DNA from: an uncultured Clostridia bacterium
GTDB taxonomy: Bacteria > Bacillota > Clostridia > Oscillospirales > Acutalibacteraceae
NCBI GenBank assembly: GCA_945869905.1
Contig: CAMBQD010000025.1
Location: 1-9,362, forward strand
DNA length: 9,362 bases
Direction: 5' to 3'
In this document: in pieces, positions 1 to 5,818 of the stretch
How positions within the stretch are numbered: the first letter of the stretch is position 1
How the letters are laid out: the number at the start of each line of letters is the position of its first letter
The notes under the pieces: model-generated
What the model was told of the DNA's origin: nothing
Seen by the model: only the letters and a program-made list of their open reading frames with translations
Databases searched by the model: none
Program-made: the position numbers and the translations under genes

Positions 1-1152
1 TGTGCGTACGGCATTCATATTTGCTTTTTTCATCATCTCAATATCGTAACGCATTACATCCTCAGACATATATCTGCCGGTTTTGCAGTCAAACTCGTGC
101 CTGTTTGTGCCCTTAAAGACAACTCTTTCACCGTTGATACGGATAATACCGTCCTTTATCTCAACGGTTCTGAATCCGATTTTCTGACTGATATATTCAA
201 TAGGAACTCCGTTATTTTTAAGAGTAAGCACCATAGTATAAAGATACGGATTTTCTGCAGACCAGGGATTAACATCGGCAACTATTGCCTTAAGCTTGGT
301 ATTGTGGTCCTCGTCGGCATACTGGGTATCAAGGGCAACGGTGACACCGTCTGAATCAATGATGCTCATATCAAGGCTAAGGCTTTCATATGTACCGTTT
401 GTCTTAACAAGGACCTGAGCATATCCGTCGCTTAAGGTTATGTCGGGCTGAGCAATAACAGTAAAGTCCCTGATATACTCTCTCTCAGTTGTGTAGATAT
501 ACACATCGCGGAAAATTCCGCCAAGACGCCACATATCCTGACACTCCAGCCAAGAGCCTGTGCACCAGCGGTACACCTCAACGCCGATGGTGTTTGAGCC
601 CTCTACCAGATACTTGGTAATATCAAACTCACTGCGGTGGAAGGTCGATTCGGAATAACCTACTCTTTCACCGTTTATGTAAAGATAAAACGCAGACTCA
701 ACGCCCTCAAAGCAAAGCACTACTCGCTTTGAAAGAAGACTGCGATTAACATTAACCTTTTTAAGATAACAGCCAACAGGATTGTGCTTTGTGGGTGCAT
801 TCGGCGGACAGATATCCTCACTGCCCTCCCAAGGATAACGCACATTGCAATACTGACTTTGGTCATAGCCCTGCATCTGCCAGGAGCATGGCACAATCAC
901 AGTGTCCCAATTATGTGAATCATAATGGGGCTGTGCAAAATCAGTGGGTCTGTAGGCATAATTTTTATAAAGCTTAAATTTCCACTTTCCGTTAAGCAAT
1001 TTACATCTTGACGAGGCGTATCTGTCAGCCTTTTTTGCCTCCTCAAAATTATCATAAGGCATAAAGGTAGCGTGCTGAGGCAGCCTGTTAACCCCCACAA
1101 TTTCAGGGTTTGACTGCCATTCCGTATATCCGTCGATAAAGTTTCTTTCCAT
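1..1152 (-). CDS. lacZ: GH2 beta-galactosidase, N-terminal 384 residues (runs off left edge)
   Basis: Hydrolyses terminal beta-galactosides such as lactose; a cytoplasmic enzyme, since no signal peptide is seen. The open frame starts at the ATG whose complement is 1150-1152 and stays open to base 1, giving exactly 384 codons. GGAG lies 9 nt upstream of the start. By comparison with E. coli LacZ, the N-terminal sugar-binding jelly roll shows WQMQGYDQ at about residues 91-98 and QDMWRLGGIFRDV at 205-217. D206 corresponds to the E. coli active-site/sodium Asp201. An Ig-like domain follows, then the start of the TIM barrel with GTNRHEF; H352 corresponds to E. coli His357. The two catalytic glutamates lie beyond the window, so activity cannot be judged here. 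It begins 20 bp after the stop of the phosphoglycosyl transferase on the same strand and is probably cotranscribed with it. Family assignment is firm; true substrate is not shown. Confidence 0.95.
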   Translation of the reverse strand, partial: MERNFIDGYTEWQSNPEIVGVNRLPQHATFMPYDNFEEAKKADRYASSRCKLLNGKWKFKLYKNYAYRPTDFAQPHYDSHNWDTVIVPCSWQMQGYDQSQYCNVRYPWEGSEDICPPNAPTKHNPVGCYLKKVNVNRSLLSKRVVLCFEGVESAFYLYINGERVGYSESTFHRSEFDITKYLVEGSNTIGVEVYRWCTGSWLECQDMWRLGGIFRDVYIYTTEREYIRDFTVIAQPDITLSDGYAQVLVKTNGTYESLSLDMSIIDSDGVTVALDTQYADEDHNTKLKAIVADVNPWSAENPYLYTMVLTLKNNGVPIEYISQKIGFRTVEIKDGIIRINGERVVFKGTNRHEFDCKTGRYMSEDVMRYDIEMMKKANMNAVRT

Positions 1153-1172
1153 AACGCAATTCTCCGTAAATT

Positions 1173-1790
1173 TTATCTTCTGTGTACCATTCCCTCGCGG
1201 AAGCCCTCCTGCTTAAAGCATACGCCTATACTTCTGAGAAGTATTACCAAATCCAGCTTAAGTGACCAGTTGTCACAGTACAGCTTATCGTATTTTACCT
1301 TTTTCATAAGTGATATTTCATCGCGTCCGTTAATCTGAGCCATACCCGTAAGCCCCGGTCGAAAACGGTAAACACCATACTCCAGCCTTAGCCTGTGTGC
1401 CCTCATTTCCGATGAGATAAGAGGTCTGGGACCAACAAAGCTCATATCACCCTTAAGTATGTTCCAAAGCTGAGGAAGCTCATCAAGGCTTGTTTTTCTG
1501 AGAAATCTGCCAACCCTTGTAATGTACCGATCAGGGTTTTCCAGCTGACCTGTGGCAACATTAGGTGTGTTATTCCTCATGGTTTGGAATTTATAAATCT
1601 TAAATGGCTTTCCCCTTCTGCCCCTGCGCTCATGGGAAAAGAACACACTGGTATTTGGGGTAAGAATATTTGCAATACAAATCACCAAAAACAGAGGTGA
1701 AAGCACCACCAGCCCCGTAAATGACATTACTATATCGAAAAGCCTTTTAAATTTTGTAGGCCCAAAATATTTCTTCAAAAACTTCTTCAT
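1173..1790 (-). CDS. Monotopic phosphoglycosyl transferase (bacterial sugar transferase, PglC/WbaP catalytic-core type)
   Basis: Enzymes of this family transfer a sugar-1-phosphate from a nucleotide sugar to undecaprenyl phosphate, the first membrane step in building exopolysaccharide, capsule or glycoprotein glycans. The 205-residue protein is about the size of the minimal PglC-type core, without the extra N-terminal membrane domain of long WbaP proteins. It shows a basic N-terminus, KRLFDI at 15-20, a re-entrant membrane helix at about 18-40 with the Ser31-Pro32 break, and KFQTMR at 67-72. The catalytic Asp103-Glu104 sits in SLDELPQLWN, followed by KGDMSFVGPRP (113-123) and PGLTGMAQINGRDE (145-158). 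The start at 1790 is chosen because AAGGA lies 7 nt before it; an in-frame ATG 17 codons further upstream lacks a comparable site and falls in the leader. Sugar specificity cannot be read. No other glycan genes are visible beside it; the next gene is lacZ. Confidence 0.93.
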   Translation of the reverse strand: MKKFLKKYFGPTKFKRLFDIVMSFTGLVVLSPLFLVICIANILTPNTSVFFSHERRGRRGKPFKIYKFQTMRNNTPNVATGQLENPDRYITRVGRFLRKTSLDELPQLWNILKGDMSFVGPRPLISSEMRAHRLRLEYGVYRFRPGLTGMAQINGRDEISLMKKVKYDKLYCDNWSLKLDLVILLRSIGVCFKQEGFREGMVHRR

Positions 1791-1809
1791 ATTAACGTCC
1801 TTATAGCAT

Positions 1810-1828
1810 CGGCAGAAAATAGCTGCCG
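1810..1828 (-). promoter_or_regulatory. Hairpin in the leader of the phosphoglycosyl transferase mRNA
   Basis: CGGCAG at 1810-1815 and CTGCCG at 1823-1828 form a 6-bp GC-rich perfect stem with a 7-nt loop. It falls between the predicted minus-strand transcription start (about 1862) and the AAGGA ribosome binding site. No T-run follows, so it is not an intrinsic terminator. It may stabilise the leader or affect translation; no known riboswitch is recognised. Chance occurrence is possible. Confidence 0.35.
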
Positions 1829-1868
1829 TTCTTCTCTGCAAAACAACATAGTGTATCTAATTTTGTTG

Positions 1869-1897
1869 ATTATACCACATATAATTAAAATATGCAA
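1869..1897 (-). promoter_or_regulatory. Sigma-A-type promoter for the phosphoglycosyl transferase-lacZ unit
   Basis: Read on the minus strand: TTGCAT (-35, complement of 1892-1897), a 17-nt spacer, then TATAAT (-10, complement of 1869-1874). TG-G directly precedes the -10, an extended -10 element. Predicted start is near 1862, giving a leader of about 70 nt. The -10 is a perfect consensus and the -35 matches at four of six positions. Confidence 0.75.
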
Positions 1898-1923
1898 TTT
1901 TTTTATAATAATTTTAATTAGTA

Positions 1924-1952
1924 TTGCCAAAAAAGCTTTTATTATATATAAT
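1924..1952 (+). promoter_or_regulatory. Sigma-A-type promoter for the lipoprotein gene
   Basis: TTGCCA at 1924-1929, 17-nt spacer, TATAAT at 1947-1952. The transcript would start near 1959, just ahead of AAGGAG at 1969-1974. It lies back to back with the minus-strand promoter at 1869-1897; the two -35 boxes are only 26 bp apart, so a factor bound between them could affect both directions. Confidence 0.75.
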
Positions 1953-1981
1953 AGTAGGCAATAATCCTAAGGAGTGTTAGT

Positions 1982-2581
1982 GTGAAAAAAATAATCAGTT
2001 TGGCATTATGCTGTATTGTCATTTGTTTAAGCTTAACTGCCTGCTCCGGTCCTAATGCAGATATGACCGAGGAAAATATAACCGCCACGGTGGAGGCAAC
2101 AGAAAAAGCATTAAAGGAATTTGATACCGATAATTTAAAAAAATATGTTGACTCTGCAACGCTTTCAACTATTATGGGATATGCAGATAAGCACCAACAG
2201 TTTAAAGACTTAGGCAAAGCAATATTTGCAAATCTTGAAATGGAAGTAAAAAGCATAGATATTGAAAATCAAACCGTTACCGTTTCCGTAACCAATAAGG
2301 ATTTAGCTCAGGCTGCCGAGGAATTTGTGACAGAGCTTAATTCGGAGTATTCCGCATTTCAGCTTTTATCCCAGCTTAATAACGATAATTTTCTTGACGC
2401 TAAATTGTCGGAGCTACGCACAAAGATTGAAAAGTCCGTACTTTTTCCCGAGTCTATAGAGGTAACCCTCAGTGTAACACAGGGCAAAAAAAATCTTATA
2501 CTCAGCTTTGACAGTAATGCAGAGGATGTTGTATCCGGCGGCGCCTTGTCCGTAATTAAGAGCATATACAGCGTCGGTTGA
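1982..2581 (+). CDS. Predicted lipoprotein of unknown function, 199 aa
   Basis: I do not recognise a named family. It starts with GTG at 1982, with AAGGAG 7 nt upstream, so a GTG start is well supported. The N-terminus is a lipoprotein signal: KK, a hydrophobic stretch at residues 4-18, then the lipobox LTAC with lipidated Cys21 followed by SG. The mature part is acidic, Lys/Glu/Asp-rich and soluble-looking. A helical segment (about 28-60, rich in Glu, Ala and Lys) is followed by alternating beta-like segments such as KSIDIENQTVTVSV and SIEVTLSVTQGKKNLILSF. That layout would suit an NTF2-like/cystatin-like fold (inference only). It should be anchored to the outer face of the membrane. It lies 83 bp upstream of secA, which has its own probable promoter, so no functional link follows from position. 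Confidence 0.88.
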   Translation: MKKIISLALCCIVICLSLTACSGPNADMTEENITATVEATEKALKEFDTDNLKKYVDSATLSTIMGYADKHQQFKDLGKAIFANLEMEVKSIDIENQTVTVSVTNKDLAQAAEEFVTELNSEYSAFQLLSQLNNDNFLDAKLSELRTKIEKSVLFPESIEVTLSVTQGKKNLILSFDSNAEDVVSGGALSVIKSIYSVG

Positions 2582-2601
2582 TATTTTATATATAAAAAAA
2601 C

Positions 2602-2637
2602 AGTGACATTAACGGATATTTATGTTAGAATGTCATT
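2602..2637 (+). repeat. Inverted repeat overlapping the secA promoter
   Basis: AGTGACATT at 2602-2610 pairs with AATGTCATT at 2629-2637 (9 bp including one G-T pair). AAC (2611-2613) can also pair with GTT (2624-2626) across an AG bulge. It is followed by a T-rich stretch ending in six Ts (2646-2651). It might be a weak terminator of the lipoprotein gene, an operator laid over the -35 and -10 of the secA promoter, or both. Confidence 0.45.
2603..2631 (+). promoter_or_regulatory. Probable secA promoter
   Basis: GTGACA at 2603-2608 (five of six to TTGACA), 17-nt spacer, TAGAAT at 2626-2631 (five of six to TATAAT), with TG at 2623-2624 as an extended -10. Predicted start is near 2638, about 27 nt before the secA ATG. 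This would let secA be transcribed independently of the lipoprotein gene. Confidence 0.65.
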
Positions 2638-2664
2638 TGGTATTATTTTTTGAGGTGTAAATTT

Positions 2665-5409
2665 ATGGCAAATAAATTATTAACTGCAATTTTCGGCGAC
2701 TATTCCCAAAAGGAAGTAAAAAGAGTTAAGAAAATATCCAACAAGGTTCTTGCCTTGGAGGAAAAATATCAGGCAATGACGGATAAGGAGCTGACATCAC
2801 AGACAGAAATCCTGAAGGGACGTCTTGCTGACGGTGAAACTCTTGACGATATTCTTCCCGACGCCTTTGCCGTTTGCCGTGAGGCTGCGTGGCGTGTGCT
2901 TGGTATGAAGCATTTTGAGGTGCAGGTTATCGGCGGTATTGTTCTTCATCAGGGCAGAATTGCCGAAATGAAGACAGGTGAAGGTAAAACTCTTGTGGCA
3001 ACCCTACCTGCATATTTGAATGCGCTTACAGGCGAGGGTGTTCACATTGTAACAGTAAACGATTATTTGGCAAAGCGTGACTCCGAATGGATGGGCAAGC
3101 TTTACCGCTTTCTCGGCTTAGAGGTTGGTCTTATCATTCACGAAAAGACTAATGAGCAGAGAAAGCAGGCATATAACGCAGACATCACCTACGGCACGAA
3201 TAACGAGATGGGCTTTGACTACCTGCGTGACAATATGGTGCAGTACAAGGAGCAAAAGGTACAGAGGGGTCACAAATTTGCAATTGTGGATGAGGTTGAC
3301 TCAATCCTTATTGATGAGGCACGTACTCCCCTTATCATCAGCGGTAAGGGTGAACAGTCCACCGACCTTTACAGGCAGGCAAATGCCTTTGCCAAAACCC
3401 TTAAAATGGTTAAGGTTGCCAAAATGGACGAAAAGCAGGACACCGAGTCCACCTATGACGGCGACTATGTAGTTGACGAAAAGGCTAAAACCGCTACCCT
3501 TACCCAAGACGGTGTTAAAAAGGCTGAGGAATATTTCCACGTTGAAAACCTTATGGAAATGGAAAATTCCACACTTCTCCACCACATCAATCAGGCAATC
3601 AAGGCTAACGGTGTAATGAGAAGAGATATTGACTATGTTGTAACAGACGGTCAGGTTAAAATCGTTGACGAATTTACAGGACGTATTATGGAGGGCCGTC
3701 GTTATAACGAGGGTCTGCATCAGGCTATTGAGGCTAAGGAAGGCGTTAAGGTTGAGCATGAAAGCAAAACCCTTGCCACAATCACCTTCCAAAACTATTT
3801 CCGTCTTTACAAAAAGCTTTCAGGTATGACCGGTACAGCGTCAACCGAAGCCAGCGAATTTTCGGAAATTTACAAGCTTGATGTTGTTGAAATTCCAACC
3901 AACAAGCCCCTTGCAAGAATTGACCATCCGGACGTAATTTTCCAGACGGAGCAGGCTAAATTCTATAACGCAATTGACCAAATCAGAAAATGCCATGAAA
4001 AAGGACAGCCTGTGCTTGTTGGTACAATCAGCATTGAAAAGAGTGAGCTGCTGTCAAAAATGCTGAAAAAAGCAAGAATTCCTCACAATGTGCTCAATGC
4101 CAAAAATCACGAACGCGAGGCTGAAATCATTGCTCAGGCAGGTAAGTTAGGTGCTGTTACAATAGCAACTAATATGGCAGGACGTGGTACAGATATTATG
4201 CTTGGCGGTAACGCCGAATATCTTGCAAAATCCGAAATGAGAAGAATGCAGTTTTCCGACGAGCTTATTGCAGAGGCAACAGGCTTTGCGGAAACAGATG
4301 ACGAAGAAATTCTTAATGCAAGAAAAACCTTCCAGGAATTAGAGGCAAAATATAAGGAAGAAATACAGGAGGAGGCTGACAAGGTACGTGAGGCAGGCGG
4401 CCTGTTTATCCTTGGTACAGAGCGTCACGATTCACGACGTATTGACAACCAGCTTCGCGGACGTTCAGGCCGTCAGGGTGACCCCGGTGAAAGCCAGTTC
4501 TACCTTTCCTGCGAGGATGACCTTATGCGTCTGTTCGGCGGCGAAAGAATGCAGATGATGATGAGCCGTATTGCCGATGACGAAAATATGCCTATTGAAT
4601 CAAAGATGATTTCAAGAACCGTTGAATCATCACAGAAGAAGGTTGAGGGAAGAAACTTCGGCATACGTAAAAATACACTTCAGTATGACGATGTTATGAA
4701 CCGTCAAAGACAGCTTATCTACAAGCAGAGAGACCAGGTTCTTGACGGCATAGACCTTTCAGACAAAATTCTTTCAATGCTTGATACCAACATTGAAGAA
4801 AATGTTAAAAACTACTTTGCCGGTGACAACAAGGAAGACTGGAACGTTGCAGGCCTTAAGGAAAAATACAAGGGCTGGCTGACAACTGATGACGATTTTG
4901 AGGATGTTAACCTGCTTTCAGTTGACAATACAATTGAAATGCTCACCGAAAGAGGCCATAGAATCCTTGAAGAAAAGCGTGAAATTTTGGGCGACGAGAT
5001 GTTCCAGGATTTTGAAAGAATGGTACTTCTCAGAAATGTTGATACACTTTGGATGGACCACATTGACGCAATGGACGATTTAAAACAGGGTATCGGCCTT
5101 AGGGCTTATGCTCAGCAGGACCCTGTAGTTGCCTTCCGTATGGAATCATATGATATGTTTGATGAAATGACGGCTTTAATCCGTGAAAACACTGTTCGTA
5201 TGATGCTTACAATTATGCCGAGAAGACGTGAGGACGTTGAAAGAAAGGCAGTAGCAAAGGTAACTGCAACCTCCTCAGGCGGTGACGATACGGTTAAGCA
5301 GGCACCTGTACGCAAGGGACACAAGGTAGGTCCCAATGACCCATGCCCCTGCGGCTCCGGTAAAAAGTACAAAAAGTGCTGCGGCGCTCCCGGTAAAAAC
5401 AACGAATAA
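2665..5409 (+). CDS. secA: Protein translocase ATPase SecA
   Basis: Motor ATPase that drives preproteins through SecYEG at the inner face of the membrane. 914 residues, normal SecA length. Motifs in order: Walker A MKTGEGKT with Lys108 (E. coli SecA also has Lys108); DEVDSILIDEARTPLI from residue 209 (Walker B DEVD); the preprotein cross-linking region after it; TGTASTEASEF from 389; the second nucleotide-binding fold with NMAGRGTDI and RIDNQLRGRSGRQGDPGES around 592-610; then the helical scaffold/wing. The C-terminal SEC-C zinc motif has Cys894, Cys896, Cys905 and Cys906, for SecB or ribosome contact; the CC variant is common outside Proteobacteria. ATG at 2665 is chosen because GAGGTG sits 7 nt before it; a TTG five codons upstream would overlap this site. 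A strong terminator follows. It looks like the housekeeping SecA, not an accessory SecA2, because it is full length and has the zinc tail. Confidence 0.98.
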   Translation: MANKLLTAIFGDYSQKEVKRVKKISNKVLALEEKYQAMTDKELTSQTEILKGRLADGETLDDILPDAFAVCREAAWRVLGMKHFEVQVIGGIVLHQGRIAEMKTGEGKTLVATLPAYLNALTGEGVHIVTVNDYLAKRDSEWMGKLYRFLGLEVGLIIHEKTNEQRKQAYNADITYGTNNEMGFDYLRDNMVQYKEQKVQRGHKFAIVDEVDSILIDEARTPLIISGKGEQSTDLYRQANAFAKTLKMVKVAKMDEKQDTESTYDGDYVVDEKAKTATLTQDGVKKAEEYFHVENLMEMENSTLLHHINQAIKANGVMRRDIDYVVTDGQVKIVDEFTGRIMEGRRYNEGLHQAIEAKEGVKVEHESKTLATITFQNYFRLYKKLSGMTGTASTEASEFSEIYKLDVVEIPTNKPLARIDHPDVIFQTEQAKFYNAIDQIRKCHEKGQPVLVGTISIEKSELLSKMLKKARIPHNVLNAKNHEREAEIIAQAGKLGAVTIATNMAGRGTDIMLGGNAEYLAKSEMRRMQFSDELIAEATGFAETDDEEILNARKTFQELEAKYKEEIQEEADKVREAGGLFILGTERHDSRRIDNQLRGRSGRQGDPGESQFYLSCEDDLMRLFGGERMQMMMSRIADDENMPIESKMISRTVESSQKKVEGRNFGIRKNTLQYDDVMNRQRQLIYKQRDQVLDGIDLSDKILSMLDTNIEENVKNYFAGDNKEDWNVAGLKEKYKGWLTTDDDFEDVNLLSVDNTIEMLTERGHRILEEKREILGDEMFQDFERMVLLRNVDTLWMDHIDAMDDLKQGIGLRAYAQQDPVVAFRMESYDMFDEMTALIRENTVRMMLTIMPRRREDVERKAVAKVTATSSGGDDTVKQAPVRKGHKVGPNDPCPCGSGKKYKKCCGAPGKNNE

Positions 5410-5419
5410 CAAATAATGT

Positions 5420-5460
5420 AAATACAGGCAGTCACTGTAATGTGACTGCCTGTATTTTTT
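5420..5460 (+). terminator. Rho-independent terminator of secA
   Basis: A perfect 16-bp stem (5420-5435 with 5442-5457, core CAGGCAGTCAC/GTGACTGCCTG) has a 6-nt loop TGTAAT and a T-run through 5460. It begins 10 bp after the secA stop. On the opposite strand the stem is followed only by a T-poor stretch, so it should act mainly for secA. Confidence 0.95.
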
Positions 5461-5481
5461 GTGGCGAACACAGTTCGCCGC
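5461..5481. repeat. Short hairpin A (GGCGAAC/GTTCGCC)
   Basis: GGCGAAC at 5463-5469 and GTTCGCC at 5473-5479 form a perfect 7-bp stem with loop ACA, extended by a T-G and a G-C pair to 5461 and 5481. No T-run follows on either strand. It lies directly after the secA terminator and is joined by a CTACGTG linker to a second hairpin. The form resembles short intergenic palindromic repeats, but copy number cannot be seen from one window. Confidence 0.6.
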
Positions 5482-5486
5482 TACGT

Positions 5487-5505
5487 GGGAGGATGATATC
5501 CTCCC
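5487..5505. repeat. Short hairpin B (GGGAGGAT/ATCCTCCC)
   Basis: GGGAGGAT at 5487-5494 and ATCCTCCC at 5498-5505 form a perfect 8-bp stem with a 3-nt loop GAT. Its last base is also the first base of the terminal inverted repeat of the 281-bp foldback element. It and hairpin A stand in tandem between the secA terminator and that element. Confidence 0.6.
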
Positions 5506-5785
5506 CTAGGCAATAAAGAATAATCCGAACCTGCCAAAAATGCAGTATTCAAGCGACTTTTGTATTTTTCACTGTTGCCTTGCGTCAGCAAGGCTTCCAT
5601 CTCAAAATCCAAAATTCATCTTTACTTCAAGCATTTTTGGTCTGCGAGTTTAAATTGTGCTGATTTGTTCTTAATCAAGGCATAAAAACGCAGGAATACT
5701 TTATGTATTCCGAGTATTTTTAACACAGAGTAAGGGCAAATCAGCCAATTTAAACCATGGTTCGGATTGCTCTTCATTGCCTAGG
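5505..5785. repeat. 281-bp foldback element with 27-nt terminal inverted repeats and two internal long hairpins
   Basis: Noncoding. The ends (5505-5531 and 5759-5785) are inverted copies matching at 24 of 27 positions; both begin CCTAGGCAAT and end AATCCGAACC read inward. Inside are two long imperfect hairpins. The first spans 5534-5640: CCAAAAATGC pairs with GCATTTTTGG, TTTTG and ATTTT segments pair further in, and a perfect GCCTTGC/GCAAGGC tip (5577-5594) carries the loop GTCA. The second spans 5648-5755: GTTTAAATTG and GCTGATTTG at 5648-5667 pair with 5737-5755 with one bulged base, then there are scattered pairs, and a perfect GGAATAC/GTATTCC tip (5693-5711) carries the loop TTTAT. Linkers between stems are only 2, 7 and 3 nt, so the fold is a compact three-way junction. 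No ORF of note lies inside. It could be a MITE-like mobile element or a structured RNA; counts of G-U-compatible mismatches do not favour one strand. Confidence 0.8.
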
Positions 5786-5796
5786 TTTTTCATAAA

Positions 5797-5815
5797 TTTG
5801 TTCACTACGTGCAAA
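5797..5815 (-). terminator. Weak candidate terminator of polA
   Basis: Read on the minus strand just after the polA stop: TTTGCAC pairs with GTG and CAAA across a two-A bulge, with a 3-nt loop, followed by TTTATG. The stem is short and the U-run poor, so termination here would be weak. No better minus-strand terminator is seen before the foldback element, whose own hairpins might serve instead. Confidence 0.25.
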
Positions 5816-5818
5816 TTA

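Noticed and set aside
97..354. 85-residue open frame on the plus strand
   Set aside because: It lies opposite the lacZ coding frame, which is unbroken and matches the GH2 family throughout.
1791..1841. Upstream in-frame ATG at 1841 that would add 17 residues to the phosphoglycosyl transferase
   Set aside because: The added segment is not typical of the family, covers the leader hairpin, and the ATG at 1790 has a well-placed AAGGA site.
1942..2256. 104-residue open frame on the minus strand opposite the lipoprotein gene
   Set aside because: It has no family features, overlaps a promoter and a well-supported lipoprotein, and has no convincing ribosome binding site.
2650..2664. TTG start that would add five residues to SecA
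   Set aside because: It would overlap the GAGGTG ribosome binding site that serves the ATG at 2665, and SecA proteins normally begin close to that Met.
3301..3792. 163-residue open frame on the minus strand within secA
   Set aside because: It is an antisense shadow of a highly conserved SecA region, with no recognisable motif.
5461..5785. CRISPR array or insertion sequence with a transposase
   Set aside because: The repeats are inverted, not regularly spaced direct repeats, and no coding frame of useful size lies between the terminal inverted repeats.
5505..5785. Explaining the element as a plain bidirectional terminator for secA and polA
   Set aside because: secA already has a strong terminator at 5420-5460, and 281 bp in three nested stems without T-runs at the outer ends is not terminator design.
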